Counted from the first letter of the stretch, positions 19,550 through 31,867 are shown. The stretch is DNA of 64,000 nucleotides from Rugamonas brunnea (GCF_014042345.1 NZ_JACEZT010000002.1:186001-250000), one strand, 5' to 3'. Notes: generated by a model not told the origin, from the letters alone. A program made the numbers and translations.

Positions 19550-19821
19550 GCGGCAAGATCAACCTGGTGCTGACGGCATTGCTGGTCGCTTGCGGCCTGT
19601 CGCTCGTTAACGCCCAATACCAGGCGCGCCACCTGTTCATCGAACTGGAACGCAGCCAGTCGCAGGCGCGCCAGCTCGACATCGAATGGGCGCAGCTGCA
19701 GCTGGACCAGTCCACGCTGGGCAAGCACGCCCGCATCGAGCAGATCGCGCGCGGTGACCTGAACATGGTGCCGCTGACGGCCACCCGTACCCAGTACCTG
19801 TCGCCGGAAGAGGGCAAATGA
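19546..19821 (+). CDS. ftsL: Cell division protein FtsL
   Basis: 91 residues. A short cytoplasmic N-terminus precedes one TM ([16 protein letters not shown]) and then a periplasmic coiled coil ([29 protein letters not shown] region). This is the FtsL bitopic layout; it works with FtsB and FtsQ to activate FtsWI. It overlaps rsmH and ftsI by ATGA at each end. Confidence 0.93.
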   Translation: MSGKINLVLTALLVACGLSLVNAQYQARHLFIELERSQSQARQLDIEWAQLQLDQSTLGKHARIEQIARGDLNMVPLTATRTQYLSPEEGK

Positions 19822-21593
19822 AGCGCGCCTCCAACGCCAGCGTCTCGCGGGTAGCGGCCTCCAAGGGTGTGCCGTTCTCGAAAAATCCCGTGCTGGCCGT
19901 GCGCCTGCCCGTGTGGCGCTCGCGCGTGGTGCTGTTCGTGCTGTTCTCTGCGTTCGCGCTGCTGGCCGGCCGCGCCGCCTGGCTGCAGGGCCTGTCGACC
20001 CAGTTCCTGCAAAAGCAGGGTGAGATCCGCTACGCGCGCACGCTGGACCTGCCGGCCACGCGCGGCAAGATCACCGACCGCGACGGCCAGGTGCTGGCTT
20101 CGTCGATCCCCGTCAAGGCCATCTGGGCCATCCCGGACGACGTGCAGGAAGCGCCGCCGGAAAAACTCAAGGCGCTGGCCAAGCTGTTGGAGATGAGCGA
20201 CGCCGAGCTGCAGAAGAAACTCGATTCCGACCGTGGCTTCGTCTACCTGAAACGCCAGGTGGAGCAGGACGTGGCCGACCAGATCACCAAGCTCGGTATC
20301 GAGGGTATTCAGACCCGCAAGGAATACAAGCGCTTCTACCCGCAGGGTGAAGTGGCCACCCACGTGGTGGGCTTCACCAACGTGGAGGACGTGGGCCAGG
20401 AGAGCATGGAACTGGCGCAGCAGAAAACGCTGATGGGCGTGCCGGGCAGCCGGCGCGTGATCAAGGACCGCCTCGGCCACATCGTCGAGGACATCGAATC
20501 GATCCGCGAGCCGCACGACGGCAAGGACCTGACGCTGTCGATCGACAGCAAGATCCAGTACATCGCCTTCACCCAGCTCAAGGACGCGGTGGAGAAGTTC
20601 AAGGCCAAGGCCGGCGCCGCCGTGGTGCTGGACGTGCACACGGGCGAAGTGCTGGCGCTGGCCAACTGGCCGTCCTACAACCCCAACGACCGCACCGCGC
20701 TGACGGGCGAGCAGTTGCGCAACCGCGTGATGACGGACACCTTCGAACCCGGTTCCTCGCTCAAGCCGTTCACGGTGGGCCTGGCGCTCGACACCAAGCG
20801 CGTCAAGCCGCTCACGCTGATCGACACCGGGCCCGGCTACTACGCCATCGGCGACAAGGTGGTGCACGACACCCACCCGCACGGCGTGATCACGGTGCAG
20901 CAGGTGATCCAGAAGTCGTCCAATATTGGCACCTCGAAAATGGCGCTGCAGATGCCGCCCCAGGAGATGTGGGAGATGTTCACCAAGGTGGGCCTGGGCC
21001 AGCAGCCCAAGTGGGGCTTCCCCGGCGCCGTGGCCGGCCGCGTGCGTCCGTACAAATCGTGGCGCCCGATCGAGCAGGCCAACATGAGCTTCGGCCAGGG
21101 TATTTCCGTGTCGCTGATCCAGCTGGCGCGCGCCTACATGATCTACGCCCGCGACGGCGACATCATCCCGCTGTCGTTCCAGAAGGTGACCGAGCCGCCC
21201 GTGGGCACGCGCGTGGTGAGCGCGCAGACGGCGGCCGAGATGCGCGACATGCTGGAGATGGTGACGCAGCCGGGCGGCACGGCGGAGAAGGCCCAGGTGC
21301 CAGGCTACCGCACGGGCGGCAAGACCGGCACCGCGCAAAAGGTCATCAACGGCCGCTACTCGCAGAGCAAATACATCGGCAACTTCGTCGGCATGGCGCC
21401 CATGTCCAGCCCCCGTTTCGTGATCGCCGTGATGATCGACGAACCGGGTGGCGCGGTGCACGTGGGCGGCGACGTGGCCGGCCCGGTGTTCTCCACGCTG
21501 GCGGCCAACGTGCTGCGCGCGAAGAACATCACGCCCGACGCCAACGTGACCCATATCATCATTCCTGAGAATTCCGAACAGGGGAAAATGTGA
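19818..21593 (+). CDS. ftsI: Penicillin-binding protein 3, septal transpeptidase FtsI
   Basis: 591 residues. An N-terminal TM (VVLFVLFSAFALLAGRAAW) is followed by the dimerisation/pedestal domain and the class B transpeptidase domain. Active-site motifs are S-x-x-K with Ser313 and Lys316 in EPGSSLKPF, S-x-N in KSSNIGTSK, and K-T-G in TGGKTGTAQK. It crosslinks septal peptidoglycan made by FtsW. The start overlaps the ftsL stop and the stop overlaps the murE GTG start. Confidence 0.97.
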   Translation: MKRASNASVSRVAASKGVPFSKNPVLAVRLPVWRSRVVLFVLFSAFALLAGRAAWLQGLSTQFLQKQGEIRYARTLDLPATRGKITDRDGQVLASSIPVKAIWAIPDDVQEAPPEKLKALAKLLEMSDAELQKKLDSDRGFVYLKRQVEQDVADQITKLGIEGIQTRKEYKRFYPQGEVATHVVGFTNVEDVGQESMELAQQKTLMGVPGSRRVIKDRLGHIVEDIESIREPHDGKDLTLSIDSKIQYIAFTQLKDAVEKFKAKAGAAVVLDVHTGEVLALANWPSYNPNDRTALTGEQLRNRVMTDTFEPGSSLKPFTVGLALDTKRVKPLTLIDTGPGYYAIGDKVVHDTHPHGVITVQQVIQKSSNIGTSKMALQMPPQEMWEMFTKVGLGQQPKWGFPGAVAGRVRPYKSWRPIEQANMSFGQGISVSLIQLARAYMIYARDGDIIPLSFQKVTEPPVGTRVVSAQTAAEMRDMLEMVTQPGGTAEKAQVPGYRTGGKTGTAQKVINGRYSQSKYIGNFVGMAPMSSPRFVIAVMIDEPGGAVHVGGDVAGPVFSTLAANVLRAKNITPDANVTHIIIPENSEQGKM

Positions 21594-23140
21594 CGACTTC
21601 CAACTTCGACCCGTTGACTATCGCCGACGCGATCCGCAGGCTGGCGCCCACGGCGCAGCTGGCGTCCGACTCGCGCCGCATCAAGGTGGGCGATGTGTTC
21701 TTTGCTTATCCCGGCGACGCCGGCGATGGGCGCAACTATATTGAAACGGCCATCGAGGCCGGCGCCGCGCTGGTGGTGCTCGACCCGGCCGGCTTTACCT
21801 GGAATCCCGACTGGGCCGCGCCCTACATCACCGTCGAGCAGCTCAAGGCGCGCGCCGGCCTGATTGCGCATGCCTTCTACCGCCAGCCCGACAGCGCCAT
21901 GTTCACCGTGGGCGTGACGGGCACCAACGGCAAGACCTCCAGCGCCGTGTGGCTGGGCCAGGCCCTGTCGCGCGGTGGCGAAACGGCCGCCGTGGTGGGC
22001 ACGCTGGGCGTGGGCCTGTTCAAGGGCCGCGCCGAGGCGGAATTCGATGTCACTGGCTATACGACGCCGGATGCGGTGCTGCTGGCCCGCACGCTGGCCG
22101 AGGCGCGCGACGCCGGCGCCGCGTCGCTGGCGATCGAAGTGTCGTCCATCGGCCTGGAGCAGGGCCGCGTGGCCGGCATGCACTTCGACGTGGCTGTGTT
22201 CACCAACCTCACGCGCGACCACCTGGACTTCCACGGCGACATGGCGGCGTATGAAGCGGCCAAGACCAAACTGTTCGACTGGCCCGGCCTGAAGACGGCC
22301 GTGATCAACCTGGACGACCCGATGGGCTTGCGGCTGGTGGAGCATGTGCGGGGCAAGCTGTCCGGCGCCATCCCCGTGATCGGCTACACGCTGGCCGATG
22401 CGGCCACCGTGCCCGACCTGCCCGGCGTGATGATGCTGCGCGCCAGCCAGTTCCGCAGCAGCCGCACTGCTGGCACCGAATTCCACCTGGACTGCCCGCT
22501 GAGCGCGGCCCAGGTCAAGACCCAGCTGGTGGGCCACTTCAACATCAGCAACGCGCTCGGCGTGCTGGGCGCGCTGCTGGCCAAGGGCGTGGGCCTGCGC
22601 GCCGCGCTGGACGCCATCGAATCGCTGCGCCCGGCCCCCGGCCGCATGCAGCAGGTGGGCGGCCAGGATGCGCCGATGGTGGTGATCGACTACGCCCACA
22701 CGCCCGATGCGCTGGAAAAAACGCTGCAAGCGCTGCGCCAGGTGGCGCAGGATCGCGGTGGCCAGTTGTGGTGCGTGTTCGGCTGCGGCGGCGACCGCGA
22801 TCCGGGCAAGCGCCCGCAGATGGGCAAGATCGCCCAGGCGGCCGATCACGTGCTCGTCACCAGCGACAATCCGCGCAGCGAAGACCCGCACGCCATCATC
22901 GCCCAGATCGTGGCTGGCATGGACCAGCAGCATCCGTCGTCCACGCTGCAGACGGTGGAGGACCGCGCCGCCGCCATCCTGCTGGCCATCAAGCATGCGG
23001 CCAAGCCGGACGTGATCCTGCTGGCCGGTAAAGGCCATGAACCCTACCAGGAGATCAAGGGCAAGAAGCTGCCGTTCTCCGACGCCGACCACGCCCAGCT
23101 GGCCCTGTCGGCCCGCCTGACCATGATGAGGCCGAACTGA
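21590..23140 (+). CDS. murE: UDP-MurNAc-L-Ala-D-Glu:meso-diaminopimelate ligase
   Basis: 516 residues; Mur ligase with ATP loop GVTGTNGKTSSAVWLG. The DNPR motif (TSDNPRSEDP) is the meso-DAP specificity signature, against DDNP-type motifs in Lys-adding enzymes. It adds the third residue of the stem peptide in the cytoplasm. The start is GTG overlapping the ftsI TGA (GTGA); no ATG fits the family N-terminus. It is followed by murF with a one-base overlap (TGATG). Confidence 0.97.
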   Translation: MTTSNFDPLTIADAIRRLAPTAQLASDSRRIKVGDVFFAYPGDAGDGRNYIETAIEAGAALVVLDPAGFTWNPDWAAPYITVEQLKARAGLIAHAFYRQPDSAMFTVGVTGTNGKTSSAVWLGQALSRGGETAAVVGTLGVGLFKGRAEAEFDVTGYTTPDAVLLARTLAEARDAGAASLAIEVSSIGLEQGRVAGMHFDVAVFTNLTRDHLDFHGDMAAYEAAKTKLFDWPGLKTAVINLDDPMGLRLVEHVRGKLSGAIPVIGYTLADAATVPDLPGVMMLRASQFRSSRTAGTEFHLDCPLSAAQVKTQLVGHFNISNALGVLGALLAKGVGLRAALDAIESLRPAPGRMQQVGGQDAPMVVIDYAHTPDALEKTLQALRQVAQDRGGQLWCVFGCGGDRDPGKRPQMGKIAQAADHVLVTSDNPRSEDPHAIIAQIVAGMDQQHPSSTLQTVEDRAAAILLAIKHAAKPDVILLAGKGHEPYQEIKGKKLPFSDADHAQLALSARLTMMRPN

Positions 23141-24525
23141 TGCGCGCTACGCTGGCCCAGCTCGCGGGCGCCATTCCCGGCGCCACGCTCGTCAACGACG
23201 CCAACACGGCGTTCGACGGCGTTTCCACCGACAGCCGCAACGTGGCCGCCGGCGCGCTGTTCGTCGCCCTGCGCGGCGACGTGTTCGACGCCCACGACTT
23301 CCTGCCGCAAGTGGCGGCCAAGGGCGTGGCGGCCGTGGTGGCCGAGCGCCTGCCGGACGGCTGGACCCTGCCTGCCATCGTCGTGCCGGACACGCTGGTG
23401 GCGCTGGGCCGCATCGCCAACTACTGGCGCCGCCAGTTCAGCGTGCCCGTGATCGGGGTCACGGGCAGCAATGGCAAGACCACCGTCAAGGAAATGATCG
23501 CGGCCATCCTGGCCGAGGCCTGCGGCGGCGAGGACGCGCGCCTGGCCACGCGCGGCAACCTGAATAACGAAGTGGGCGTGCCGCTCACGCTGTTCCGCCT
23601 GGAGGCCGCGCACCGCGCCGCCGTGGTGGAACTGGGCATGAACCATCCGGGCGAGATTGCGCGCCTGAGCGCCATCGCCGAACCCACCGTCGCCATGGTC
23701 AACAACGCCCAGCGCGAACACCAGGAATTCATGCACACGGTGGAAGCCGTGGCGCGCGAGAACGGCGCCGTGCTGGCCGGTTTGGGCGACGACGGCGTGG
23801 CCGTGTTCCCACATGGCGACGAGTTCACGCCGATCTGGCAATCACTGGCCGGCCAGCGCCGCACCGTCACCTTCGGCCTGACGCCGCAGGCGGACGTCAG
23901 CTGCACCTACCGTGCCGGCGACTTCGGCAGCGAACTGACCATCACCATCGGCCATGACGCGGCCACCACGCCGTTCTTCGTGCGCCTGCAGGCGGCCGGG
24001 GAACACAATGTGCGCAACGCGCTGGCCGCCGCCGCCTGCGCCTACGCGGCCGGCATCTCGGCCACCGCCATCCGGCTCGGACTGGAGGCGTTCGCGCCCG
24101 TGGCCGGACGGCTGCAGAAGAAGACCGCCGCCAATGGCGCCGTCGTCATCGACGATACCTACAACGCCAATCCAGACTCGGTGCGCGCCGCCATCGACGT
24201 GCTGGCGAAAGCCGCCGCGCCGCGCATACTGGTGCTGGGCGACATGGGCGAAGTGGGCAGCAAGGGCCGCGAGTTTCACGAAGAAATCGGCGCTTACGCG
24301 CAGAGCAAGGGCATCGAACAGGTGCTCGCGACGGGCGAACTGGCGCGCCACATGCACGGTGCGTCCATCCGTCATTTTGAACAGTTCGGCGATCTGCTGG
24401 CGGCGCTCGACGCCGCCAACACGCCGGATGCAACCGTATTAATCAAGGGCTCCCGTTTCATGAAGATGGAACGGGTCGTGCAGCATTTGATTGGATCGCA
24501 ACAAGCTAACAAGGAAAGTCACTAA
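23140..24525 (+). CDS. murF: UDP-MurNAc-tripeptide:D-Ala-D-Ala ligase
   Basis: 461 residues. The ATP loop is [14 protein letters not shown]; the central domain has [13 protein letters not shown] and [11 protein letters not shown], and the C-terminal domain [16 protein letters not shown], all MurF hallmarks. It completes the UDP-MurNAc-pentapeptide. Its start shares an A with the murE stop. It separates from mraY by only two bases. Confidence 0.97.
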   Translation: MRATLAQLAGAIPGATLVNDANTAFDGVSTDSRNVAAGALFVALRGDVFDAHDFLPQVAAKGVAAVVAERLPDGWTLPAIVVPDTLVALGRIANYWRRQFSVPVIGVTGSNGKTTVKEMIAAILAEACGGEDARLATRGNLNNEVGVPLTLFRLEAAHRAAVVELGMNHPGEIARLSAIAEPTVAMVNNAQREHQEFMHTVEAVARENGAVLAGLGDDGVAVFPHGDEFTPIWQSLAGQRRTVTFGLTPQADVSCTYRAGDFGSELTITIGHDAATTPFFVRLQAAGEHNVRNALAAAACAYAAGISATAIRLGLEAFAPVAGRLQKKTAANGAVVIDDTYNANPDSVRAAIDVLAKAAAPRILVLGDMGEVGSKGREFHEEIGAYAQSKGIEQVLATGELARHMHGASIRHFEQFGDLLAALDAANTPDATVLIKGSRFMKMERVVQHLIGSQQANKESH

Positions 24526-24527
24526 TC

Positions 24528-25697
24528 ATGCTGCTTTGGCTCGCGCAATATTTTCAGCAGGACCTCGGACCTTTGCGGGTCTTTAACTTCATCACCTTCC
24601 GCGCCGTGTTCGCGACCATCACGGCGCTGGTGATCGGCCTGGGCGCTGGCCCGGCCGTGATCCGCAAGCTGACCGCCATGAAGTACGGCCAGGCCGTGCG
24701 CACGGACGGCCCGCAGACCCACCTGAAAAAACACGGCACGCCGACCATGGGCGGGGTGCTGATCCTGATCGCCATCGGCATCTCCACGCTGCTGTGGTGC
24801 GACCTGTCGAACCGTTTGATCTGGCCGGTGCTGGTGGTCACGCTGGGCTTCGGCGCCGTGGGCTGGGTGGACGACTACCGCAAGGTGGTGCGCCAGGACC
24901 CGGAGGGCATGCGCTCGGCCGAAAAATACTTCTGGCAGTCGCTGGTGGGCATCAGCGCCGCGCTGTACCTGGCGTTCTCCGTGTCCGCACCCAACGCGGG
25001 CAAGGTGTTCGAGCTGTTCTTCGCCTGGGTGCAGTCGGGCTTCTCGATGGACCTGCCGCCGAAGGCCGACCTGATCGTCCCGTTCTTCAAGACCATCAGC
25101 TATCCGCTGGGCGTGTGGGGCTTCATCGCGCTGACCTACTGCGTGATCGTCGGCACCAGCAACGCCGTCAACTTCACGGACGGCCTCGATGGCCTGGCCA
25201 TCATGCCGACCATCATGGTGGGTGCGGCGCTGGGCCTGTTCGCCTACCTGACCGGTAGCGCCACCTATTCCAAATACCTGTTCATCCCGCACATTCCCGG
25301 CGCGGGCGAACTGATTATCTTCACCGGCGCGCTGACGGGCGCCGGCCTGGCCTTCCTTTGGTATAACACCCACCCCGCGCAAGTGTTCATGGGCGACGTG
25401 GGCGCGCTGGCGCTGGGCGGCGCGCTCGGCACGCTGGCCGTCATCGTGCGCCAGGAGATCGTGCTGTTCATCATGGGCGGCGTGTTCGTGGCCGAAACCG
25501 TGTCCGTCATCATCCAGGTGGGCTGGTTCAAGATCACCAAGAAGCGTTATGGCGTGGGCCGCCGCGTGTTCCTGATGGCGCCGCTGCACCACCACTTTGA
25601 ACAAAAAGGCTGGAAAGAGACCCAGGTCGTCGTGCGGTTCTGGATTATCACGATGATGCTGGTCCTGGTCGGACTCACTACCCTGAAGCTGCGCTGA
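24528..25697 (+). CDS. mraY: Phospho-MurNAc-pentapeptide translocase
   Basis: 389 residues, about ten TM segments. It has the Mg-binding VDDYRKV, the [10 protein letters not shown] loop and the PLHHHFE motif near the end, all diagnostic of MraY. It transfers phospho-MurNAc-pentapeptide to undecaprenyl phosphate, making lipid I. The N-terminus [20 protein letters not shown] matches the family. The stop shares its A with the murD start. Confidence 0.98.
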   Translation: MLLWLAQYFQQDLGPLRVFNFITFRAVFATITALVIGLGAGPAVIRKLTAMKYGQAVRTDGPQTHLKKHGTPTMGGVLILIAIGISTLLWCDLSNRLIWPVLVVTLGFGAVGWVDDYRKVVRQDPEGMRSAEKYFWQSLVGISAALYLAFSVSAPNAGKVFELFFAWVQSGFSMDLPPKADLIVPFFKTISYPLGVWGFIALTYCVIVGTSNAVNFTDGLDGLAIMPTIMVGAALGLFAYLTGSATYSKYLFIPHIPGAGELIIFTGALTGAGLAFLWYNTHPAQVFMGDVGALALGGALGTLAVIVRQEIVLFIMGGVFVAETVSVIIQVGWFKITKKRYGVGRRVFLMAPLHHHFEQKGWKETQVVVRFWIITMMLVLVGLTTLKLR

Positions 25698-27211
25698 TGA
25701 ACTACGAAGGCAAAACCGCACTGGTACTGGGGCTGGGGGAATCCGGCCTGGCGATGGCGCTGTGGCTGGCCCGCGCCGGCGCGCGCGTGCGCGTGGCCGA
25801 CACGCGCGAAGCGCCCGAGCGCCTGCCCGCGCTGCGCGCCGCCGTGGCAGACGTGGAATTCGTCGCCGGCCCGTTCGGCGCCGCGCTGCTCGACGGCGTG
25901 GACTTCGTGGCCGTCAGCCCCGGCCTGGCGCCCAACCGCGAGCTGGCCGAGATCGTGCCGGCCGCCGCCGAACGCGCCATCCCTGTCTGGGGCGAGATCG
26001 AACTGTTCGCCCAGGCCCTGAAAGCGCTCAAGGAAGAACGCGGTTACGCGCCCAAAGTCATCGCCATCACCGGCACCAACGGCAAGACCACCGTCACCAG
26101 CATGGTGGGCCAGTTGTGCGAACGCGCCGGCAACACGGTGCGCGTGGCCGGCAATATCAGCCCGGCCGCGCTGGACGTGCTGCGCGAAGTGCTGGACGCG
26201 CCTTCCGAAGAAAACCAGTTGCCGCAAGTGTGGGTACTTGAGTTATCAAGCTTCCAGCTGCACACCACTTACAGCCTGAACGCCGATGCCGCCACGGTGC
26301 TCAACGTGACCCAGGATCACCTGGACTGGCACGGCGACATGGCCGCCTACGCCGCCGACAAGCAGCGCATCTTCGGCGCCGACACCGTGCGCGTGCTGAA
26401 CCGCGACGATGCGGTCGTGATGCGCATGCAGGACCCGACTGGCGAGAACATCACTTTCGGCACCGACACGCCGCAGCACGCCGACTGCCTCGGCCTGCAC
26501 AACGAGCGCGGCATCTACTGGCTGGCCTCGGCCGACCCGGGCGAGGAAGTGGAACGCAAGAAGCGCCGCAAGAACGACCCGGCCCCCGAGCCGGTCGAAT
26601 GCGTGCTCAAGAAACTGATGCCGGTCGACGCGCTGCAAGTGCGCGGCCAGCACAACGCCGCCAACGCGCTGGCCGCGCTGGCCCTGTGCCGCGCCATCGG
26701 CCTGCCGCTGGCGCCGCTGCTGCACGGCCTGCGCGAATACCGTGGCCAGCCGCACCGCGTGGAGCTGGTGGCGGCCATCAATGAAGTTGAATACTACGAC
26801 GACAGCAAGGGCACCAACGTGGGCGCCACCGTGGCGGCGTTGATCGGCCTGGGCAAGAGCTTCACGGGCGAGAACCAGCGCCTGGTGCTGATCGCCGGCG
26901 GCGACGGCAAGGGCCAGGACTTCGCCCCGCTGGCCGATCCGGTGTCGCGCTACGTGCGCGCCGTGCTGCTGATCGGTCGCGACGCGCCGGCCATCCGCGC
27001 CGCGCTGGACGAAACGGGCGTGGTTCTGGAGGATTGCGCCGACCTGCCACAAGCCGTCAAGCGCGCCTGCGCGCTGGCGCAAGCCGGCGACGCCGTGCTG
27101 CTGTCGCCCGCCTGCGCCAGCCTGGACATGTTCAAGAACTACGCGCACCGCGCGCAGGTGTTCATCGACACCGTGCGTGACATCGCGCTGGACGCGGGAC
27201 AGGAGATCTGA
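25697..27211 (+). CDS. murD: UDP-MurNAc-L-alanine:D-glutamate ligase
   Basis: 504 residues, slightly longer than E. coli MurD (438). The extra length includes a charged insertion [17 protein letters not shown] around residue 280. Motifs are [10 protein letters not shown] at the N-terminus, ATP loop [13 protein letters not shown], and [11 protein letters not shown]. It adds D-Glu to UDP-MurNAc-L-Ala. Overlaps with mraY and ftsW are one base each. Confidence 0.97.
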   Translation: MNYEGKTALVLGLGESGLAMALWLARAGARVRVADTREAPERLPALRAAVADVEFVAGPFGAALLDGVDFVAVSPGLAPNRELAEIVPAAAERAIPVWGEIELFAQALKALKEERGYAPKVIAITGTNGKTTVTSMVGQLCERAGNTVRVAGNISPAALDVLREVLDAPSEENQLPQVWVLELSSFQLHTTYSLNADAATVLNVTQDHLDWHGDMAAYAADKQRIFGADTVRVLNRDDAVVMRMQDPTGENITFGTDTPQHADCLGLHNERGIYWLASADPGEEVERKKRRKNDPAPEPVECVLKKLMPVDALQVRGQHNAANALAALALCRAIGLPLAPLLHGLREYRGQPHRVELVAAINEVEYYDDSKGTNVGATVAALIGLGKSFTGENQRLVLIAGGDGKGQDFAPLADPVSRYVRAVLLIGRDAPAIRAALDETGVVLEDCADLPQAVKRACALAQAGDAVLLSPACASLDMFKNYAHRAQVFIDTVRDIALDAGQEI

Positions 27212-28431
27212 TGGCCTTCCAGCTGCCATTCCGCTTCAACGCACCACCGGCCTCCATGCCGGTGGGCAGTCGCGCGCGGCAGTCCAAGATGATGGAATAC
27301 GACCAGCCGCTGGTGTGGGTCACGCTGCTGCTGATGCTGCTGGGGATGGTGATGGTGTATTCGGCCTCGATCTCGCTGCCCGATTCGCCCAAGTTCGCCA
27401 ACTATGTGCGCTGGCAGAACACCTACTTCCTCACGCGCCAGGCGCTGTTCATCGCGGTGTCGCTGGTCGCAGGCCTGTTCGTGTTCCGCATCCGCATCGC
27501 TGACCTGCAGAAGGCCGCGCCCTACCTGTTCATCGGCACGCTGGTGCTGCTGGTGCTGGTGCTGATTCCCGGCCTGGGCGTGGTGGTCAACGGCGGGCGC
27601 CGCTGGCTCTCGCTCAAGGTGATCAACCTGCAGCCGTCGGAGCTGATGAAGGTGGTGGCCGTGCTGTATGCGGCCGACTACACGGTGCGCAAGCAGGAAT
27701 ACATGCACAAGCTGACCAAGGGCTTCATGCCGATGGCGGCGGCGGTCGGATTCGTCGGCCTGTTGCTGCTGCTGGAGCCGGACCTGGGCGCGTTCGGCGT
27801 GATCGTCTGCATCGCCATGGGCATCCTGTTCCTGGGCGGGATCAACGCGATCTGGTTCGGCGGCATCGGCGCCGTGCTGGTGACGATCTTCATTTCCATC
27901 ATCGCGCTGTCCAAGTTCCGGCGCGAGCGCTATTTCGCCTACCTCAACCCGTGGCAGGAAGACAATGCGCTGAACAAGGCTTACCAGCTGACGCACTCGC
28001 TGATCGCCTTCGGGCGCGGCGAGATCTTCGGCGTGGGCCTGGGGGGCAGCGTGGAAAAGCTGCACTACCTGCCCGAAGCGCACACCGACTTCCTGTTGGC
28101 CGTGATCGGCGAGGAACTGGGGCTGGCCGGGGTGCTGGTGGTGATCGCAATGTTCTACTGGATCGTCAAGCGCTCCTTCGACATCGGCCGCCAGGCCATC
28201 GCCATCGACCAGACCTTCGCCGGCCTCACGGCCAAGGGCATCGGCATCTGGATCGGGGTGCAGACGTTTATCAATATGGGTGTCAACCTTGGCCTGCTGC
28301 CGACCAAGGGCTTGACCCTGCCGCTGATGAGCTATGGCGGCACGGGGGTGGTGATTAACTGCGTCGGGCTCGCGATCCTGCTCCGGATCGACTACGAGAA
28401 CCGGGTCCTGATGCGTGGTGGCAGATTATGA
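27211..28431 (+). CDS. ftsW: Septal peptidoglycan glycosyltransferase FtsW
   Basis: 406 residues; SEDS family with about ten TMs. A 35-residue cytoplasmic N-tail precedes the first TM ([20 protein letters not shown]). SEDS motifs include [17 protein letters not shown] and the C-terminal [22 protein letters not shown]. It polymerises lipid II at the septum with FtsI. The stop overlaps murG by ATGA. Confidence 0.97.
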   Translation: MAFQLPFRFNAPPASMPVGSRARQSKMMEYDQPLVWVTLLLMLLGMVMVYSASISLPDSPKFANYVRWQNTYFLTRQALFIAVSLVAGLFVFRIRIADLQKAAPYLFIGTLVLLVLVLIPGLGVVVNGGRRWLSLKVINLQPSELMKVVAVLYAADYTVRKQEYMHKLTKGFMPMAAAVGFVGLLLLLEPDLGAFGVIVCIAMGILFLGGINAIWFGGIGAVLVTIFISIIALSKFRRERYFAYLNPWQEDNALNKAYQLTHSLIAFGRGEIFGVGLGGSVEKLHYLPEAHTDFLLAVIGEELGLAGVLVVIAMFYWIVKRSFDIGRQAIAIDQTFAGLTAKGIGIWIGVQTFINMGVNLGLLPTKGLTLPLMSYGGTGVVINCVGLAILLRIDYENRVLMRGGRL

Positions 28432-29495
28432 AACGATTGATGATCATGGCGGCCGGCACCGGCGGCCACATTTTCCCCGGCCTGGCGATTGCGCAGACCA
28501 TGCGCGCGCGCGGCTGGGAAGTGAGCTGGCTGGGTACGGCCCACGGCATGGAACAGGACATCGTGCCGAAACACGGCATCGCGATGGATGCGATCGACTT
28601 TTCCGGCATGCGCGGCAAGGGCCTCAAGCACACCGTGGCGGGCGCGTTCAAGATGCTGGCCGGTTTCGCGGCCTGCTTCGGCTACATCGGCAAGCGCAAG
28701 CCGGACGTGGTGCTGGGCATGGGCGGCTACGTGACCGTCCCCGGCGGCATGATGTCGCGCCTGCGCGGCGTGCCGCTGGTGCTGGTGAACGCCGACGCGG
28801 CCCTACTGCTGTCGAACAAGACCCTGACGCCGCTGGCGCAGCGCGTGTGCTTCGGCTTCCCGGCCGAATTTGGCCGCGCCGCCGGCAAGGCCGTCGTCAC
28901 CGGCAACCCGGTGCGCAAGGAGATCCTCGACATGGCCGGCCCCGAGCAGCGCTTCGCCGGCCGCGAAGGCCCGCTGCGCATCCTGGTGGTGGGCGGCAGC
29001 CTGGGCGCCAAGGCGCTGAACGACAACCTGCCGGCCGCGCTGGCGCTGATCCCGGCCGCGCTGCGCCCGCAGGTGACGCACCAGTCGGGCAAGAAGAACA
29101 TCGATGCGCTGCGCGCCGCGTACGCGCAGGCCGGCGTGGAGGCCAACGTGGTCGACTTCATCGACGACATGGCGCACGCCTACACCCAGGCCGACCTGGT
29201 GATCTGCCGCGCCGGCGCCATCACCGTGTCGGAACTGACGGCGGCCGGTGTGGCCAGCGTGCTGGTGCCCCTGGTGGCATCGACCACCAGCCACCAGCGC
29301 GACAACGCCAAATGGATGGCCAAGCAGAACGCGGCCATCCACATGCCGCAGACGGAAATGAATCCGCAAAGCCTGGCGACTTTGCTGGAAACGCTGACCC
29401 GCAACGCCTGCCAGACCATGGCCATGGCGGCGAAGAAGGCCGGCAAGCGCGACGCCAACGACGCGATCGCACAAGTATTGGAACAACTCTCATGA
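28428..29495 (+). CDS. murG: UDP-GlcNAc:lipid I N-acetylglucosaminyltransferase
   Basis: 355 residues; GT-B fold. The N-terminal G-loop [36 protein letters not shown] and the sugar-nucleotide site [22 protein letters not shown] (C- and S-rich helix) are all visible. It converts lipid I to lipid II on the inner face of the membrane. It overlaps ftsW and murC by ATGA on each side. Confidence 0.97.
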   Translation: MKRLMIMAAGTGGHIFPGLAIAQTMRARGWEVSWLGTAHGMEQDIVPKHGIAMDAIDFSGMRGKGLKHTVAGAFKMLAGFAACFGYIGKRKPDVVLGMGGYVTVPGGMMSRLRGVPLVLVNADAALLLSNKTLTPLAQRVCFGFPAEFGRAAGKAVVTGNPVRKEILDMAGPEQRFAGREGPLRILVVGGSLGAKALNDNLPAALALIPAALRPQVTHQSGKKNIDALRAAYAQAGVEANVVDFIDDMAHAYTQADLVICRAGAITVSELTAAGVASVLVPLVASTTSHQRDNAKWMAKQNAAIHMPQTEMNPQSLATLLETLTRNACQTMAMAAKKAGKRDANDAIAQVLEQLS

Positions 29496-30883
29496 AACAC
29501 AAAGTACAGAATATTCACTTCGTCGGCATCGGCGGGAGCGGCATGAGCGGCATCGCCGAAGTGCTGCTCACGCTCGGCTACACCGTCACCGGCTCGGACC
29601 TGGGCAGCAACGCCGTCACGCAGCGCCTGGCGTCGCTGGGCGCTACCGTCCACCAGGGCCACGCGGCGGAAAACATCGGCAACGCCGACGCCGTCGTCAC
29701 CTCCACCGCCGTCCAGCAGGACAACCCGGAAGTGGTGGCCGCCCGCGCCCGCAAGATCCCCATCGTGCCGCGCGCCGTCATGCTTGGTGAACTGATGCGC
29801 CTCAAGCGCGGCATCGCTATCGCCGGCACCCACGGCAAGACCACAACGACCAGCCTGGTGGCGTCCGTGCTGGCGCAGGGCGGGCTCGATCCCACCTTCG
29901 TCATCGGCGGCCGCCTGACCAGCGCTGGCGCCAACGCCAAGCTGGGCACGGGCGACTACCTGGTGGCCGAGGCGGACGAATCGGACGCCTCGTTCCTGAA
30001 CCTGACCCCCATGATCGAAGTCATCACCAACATCGATGCCGATCACATGGAAACCTACGAGCACGATTTCGAAAAGCTCAAGCAGGCCTTCGTCCACTTC
30101 ACGCACCGCCTGCCGTTCTATGGCCGCGCCATGCTGTGCATCGACGATCCGCACGTGCGCGCCATCATCCCGCACGTGACCAAGCCGGTGACCACCTACG
30201 GCTTCCACCCGGACGCCGAAGTGCGCGCCGTGAACGCGCGCGCCGTGGGCGTGGAAATGCACTTCACGGTGCTGCAGGAAGGCTATCCCGACCTGGACGT
30301 GGTGCTCAACCAGCCCGGCATGCACAACGTGCAGAACGCCTGCTCGGCCGTGGCCATCGCGCGCGAGATCGGCATCGCCGACAAGGACACCCAGGCCGGC
30401 CTGGCCGGCTTTGCCGGCGTGGGCCGCCGCTTCACCCGCTATGGCGACATCGCCATCCCCGGCGGCGGCACCTTTGCGCTGGTGGACGACTTCGGCCACC
30501 ACCCGGTGGAAACGGAAGTGACGCTGGCTGCCGCGCGCGCCGCGTTCCCGGGCCGCCGCCTGGTGCTGGCGTTCCAGCCGCACCGCTACACCCGCACCCG
30601 CGACCTGTTCGAGGACTTCGTGAAGGTGCTGGGCAGCGTGGACGTGCTGCTGCTGGCAGAAGTGTACGCGGCCGGCGAGGCGCCCATCGTGGCCGCCGAC
30701 GGCCGCGCGCTGGCCCACGCGTTGCGCGCGCGCGGCAAGACGGAACCGATTTTTGTGGAGGCGATCGGCGACATGCCGGAAACCATCATGGGCGTGGTGC
30801 GCGACGGCGACGTCGTCATCACCATGGGCGCAGGCTCGATCAGCGGCGTCCCTGCCAAACTGACTAACTATCCGAAGGTCTGA
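29492..30883 (+). CDS. murC: UDP-MurNAc:L-alanine ligase
   Basis: 463 residues from the ATG at 29492, which overlaps the murG stop; the N-terminus [20 protein letters not shown] is the MurC nucleotide-binding start. The ATP loop is [13 protein letters not shown] and the central domain has [12 protein letters not shown]. It catalyses the first amino-acid addition to UDP-MurNAc. No murB lies between murG and murC or ddlB, as is common in this order. ddlB follows after two bases. Confidence 0.97.
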   Translation: MKHKVQNIHFVGIGGSGMSGIAEVLLTLGYTVTGSDLGSNAVTQRLASLGATVHQGHAAENIGNADAVVTSTAVQQDNPEVVAARARKIPIVPRAVMLGELMRLKRGIAIAGTHGKTTTTSLVASVLAQGGLDPTFVIGGRLTSAGANAKLGTGDYLVAEADESDASFLNLTPMIEVITNIDADHMETYEHDFEKLKQAFVHFTHRLPFYGRAMLCIDDPHVRAIIPHVTKPVTTYGFHPDAEVRAVNARAVGVEMHFTVLQEGYPDLDVVLNQPGMHNVQNACSAVAIAREIGIADKDTQAGLAGFAGVGRRFTRYGDIAIPGGGTFALVDDFGHHPVETEVTLAAARAAFPGRRLVLAFQPHRYTRTRDLFEDFVKVLGSVDVLLLAEVYAAGEAPIVAADGRALAHALRARGKTEPIFVEAIGDMPETIMGVVRDGDVVITMGAGSISGVPAKLTNYPKV

Positions 30884-30885
30884 AC

Positions 30886-31863
30886 GTGAATCAAATGACT
30901 GCAACTGAGGCTAAGGCGCTGGGCAAGGTCGGCGTGCTGTTCGGCGGCCGCTCCGCCGAGCGCGACGTGTCCATCATGTCCGGCACTGGCGTGCTGCAGG
31001 CCCTGCAAAGCCAGGGCGTGGACGCCCACGCCTTCGACCCGGGCCAGCGCTCGCTGGCCGAGCTGGCGGCCGAGCAATTCGACCGCGTGTTCATCGCGCT
31101 GCACGGCCGCTACGGCGAAGACGGCAGCATGCAGGGCGCGCTGGAACAACTGGGCATTCCGTACACGGGCAGCGGCGTGATGGCCTGCGCCGTGGGCATG
31201 GACAAGATCTACACCAAGATCGTGTGGCTGATGCACGGCCTGCCGACGCCGAAATACGCGGTGCTGGACGCGAACTCGGACCTGGATAAAGTGGCGGCCG
31301 AGCTGGGCCTGCCGCTGATCGTCAAGCCTCCGCACGAAGGCTCGACCATCGGCATCACGAAAGTGGTGGCCGCCGACGCCTTCAAGGCCGCCTACGACAC
31401 GGCCGCCGCGCTGGACGATTCCGTGCTGGCCGAGGAATTCGTCACCGGCCGTGAATTCACGGTTGCCGTGCTGGGGCAGGGCGCTAGCGCCCGCGCGCTG
31501 CCGATCGTGGAGATCGTGGCGCCGGAAGGCAATTACGACTACCAGAACAAGTACTTCACGGACGACACCAAGTACTACTGCCCGGCCGTGCTGGACGAGG
31601 CGACGACGGCCGAGATGCAGCGCATCGCGGTGGAAGCCTACCGCGCGCTTGGTTGCGAGGGCTGGGGCCGGGTCGACGTGCTGCTGCGCGAGCGTGACAA
31701 CAAGCCGTTCCTGCTGGAGGTGAACACCTCGCCCGGCATGACCACCCATTCGCTGGTGCCGATGGCGGCGCGCGCGACCGGCATCAGCTATGAGCAGCTG
31801 TGCGTGGAAATCCTGCGCTCGGCGCGCCTGAAGATGGCCGCGCCGGCCACGGGCAAGGAGTAA
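30886..31863 (+). CDS. ddlB: D-alanine:D-alanine ligase
   Basis: 325 residues; ATP-grasp enzyme. It has [21 protein letters not shown], the YGEDGSMQG segment and the C-terminal metal-binding [16 protein letters not shown]. It supplies D-Ala-D-Ala for MurF. GTG at 30886 is preferred: GAAGG lies seven bases upstream; the ATG three codons on (30895) is an alternative. Confidence 0.96.
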   Translation: MNQMTATEAKALGKVGVLFGGRSAERDVSIMSGTGVLQALQSQGVDAHAFDPGQRSLAELAAEQFDRVFIALHGRYGEDGSMQGALEQLGIPYTGSGVMACAVGMDKIYTKIVWLMHGLPTPKYAVLDANSDLDKVAAELGLPLIVKPPHEGSTIGITKVVAADAFKAAYDTAAALDDSVLAEEFVTGREFTVAVLGQGASARALPIVEIVAPEGNYDYQNKYFTDDTKYYCPAVLDEATTAEMQRIAVEAYRALGCEGWGRVDVLLRERDNKPFLLEVNTSPGMTTHSLVPMAARATGISYEQLCVEILRSARLKMAAPATGKE

Positions 31864-31867
31864 GCGC

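Noticed and set aside
19452..21554. 700-codon minus-strand frame opposite ftsL and ftsI
   Set aside because: His/Arg/Gly-rich composition typical of the complement of high-GC genes; the plus-strand genes are certain.
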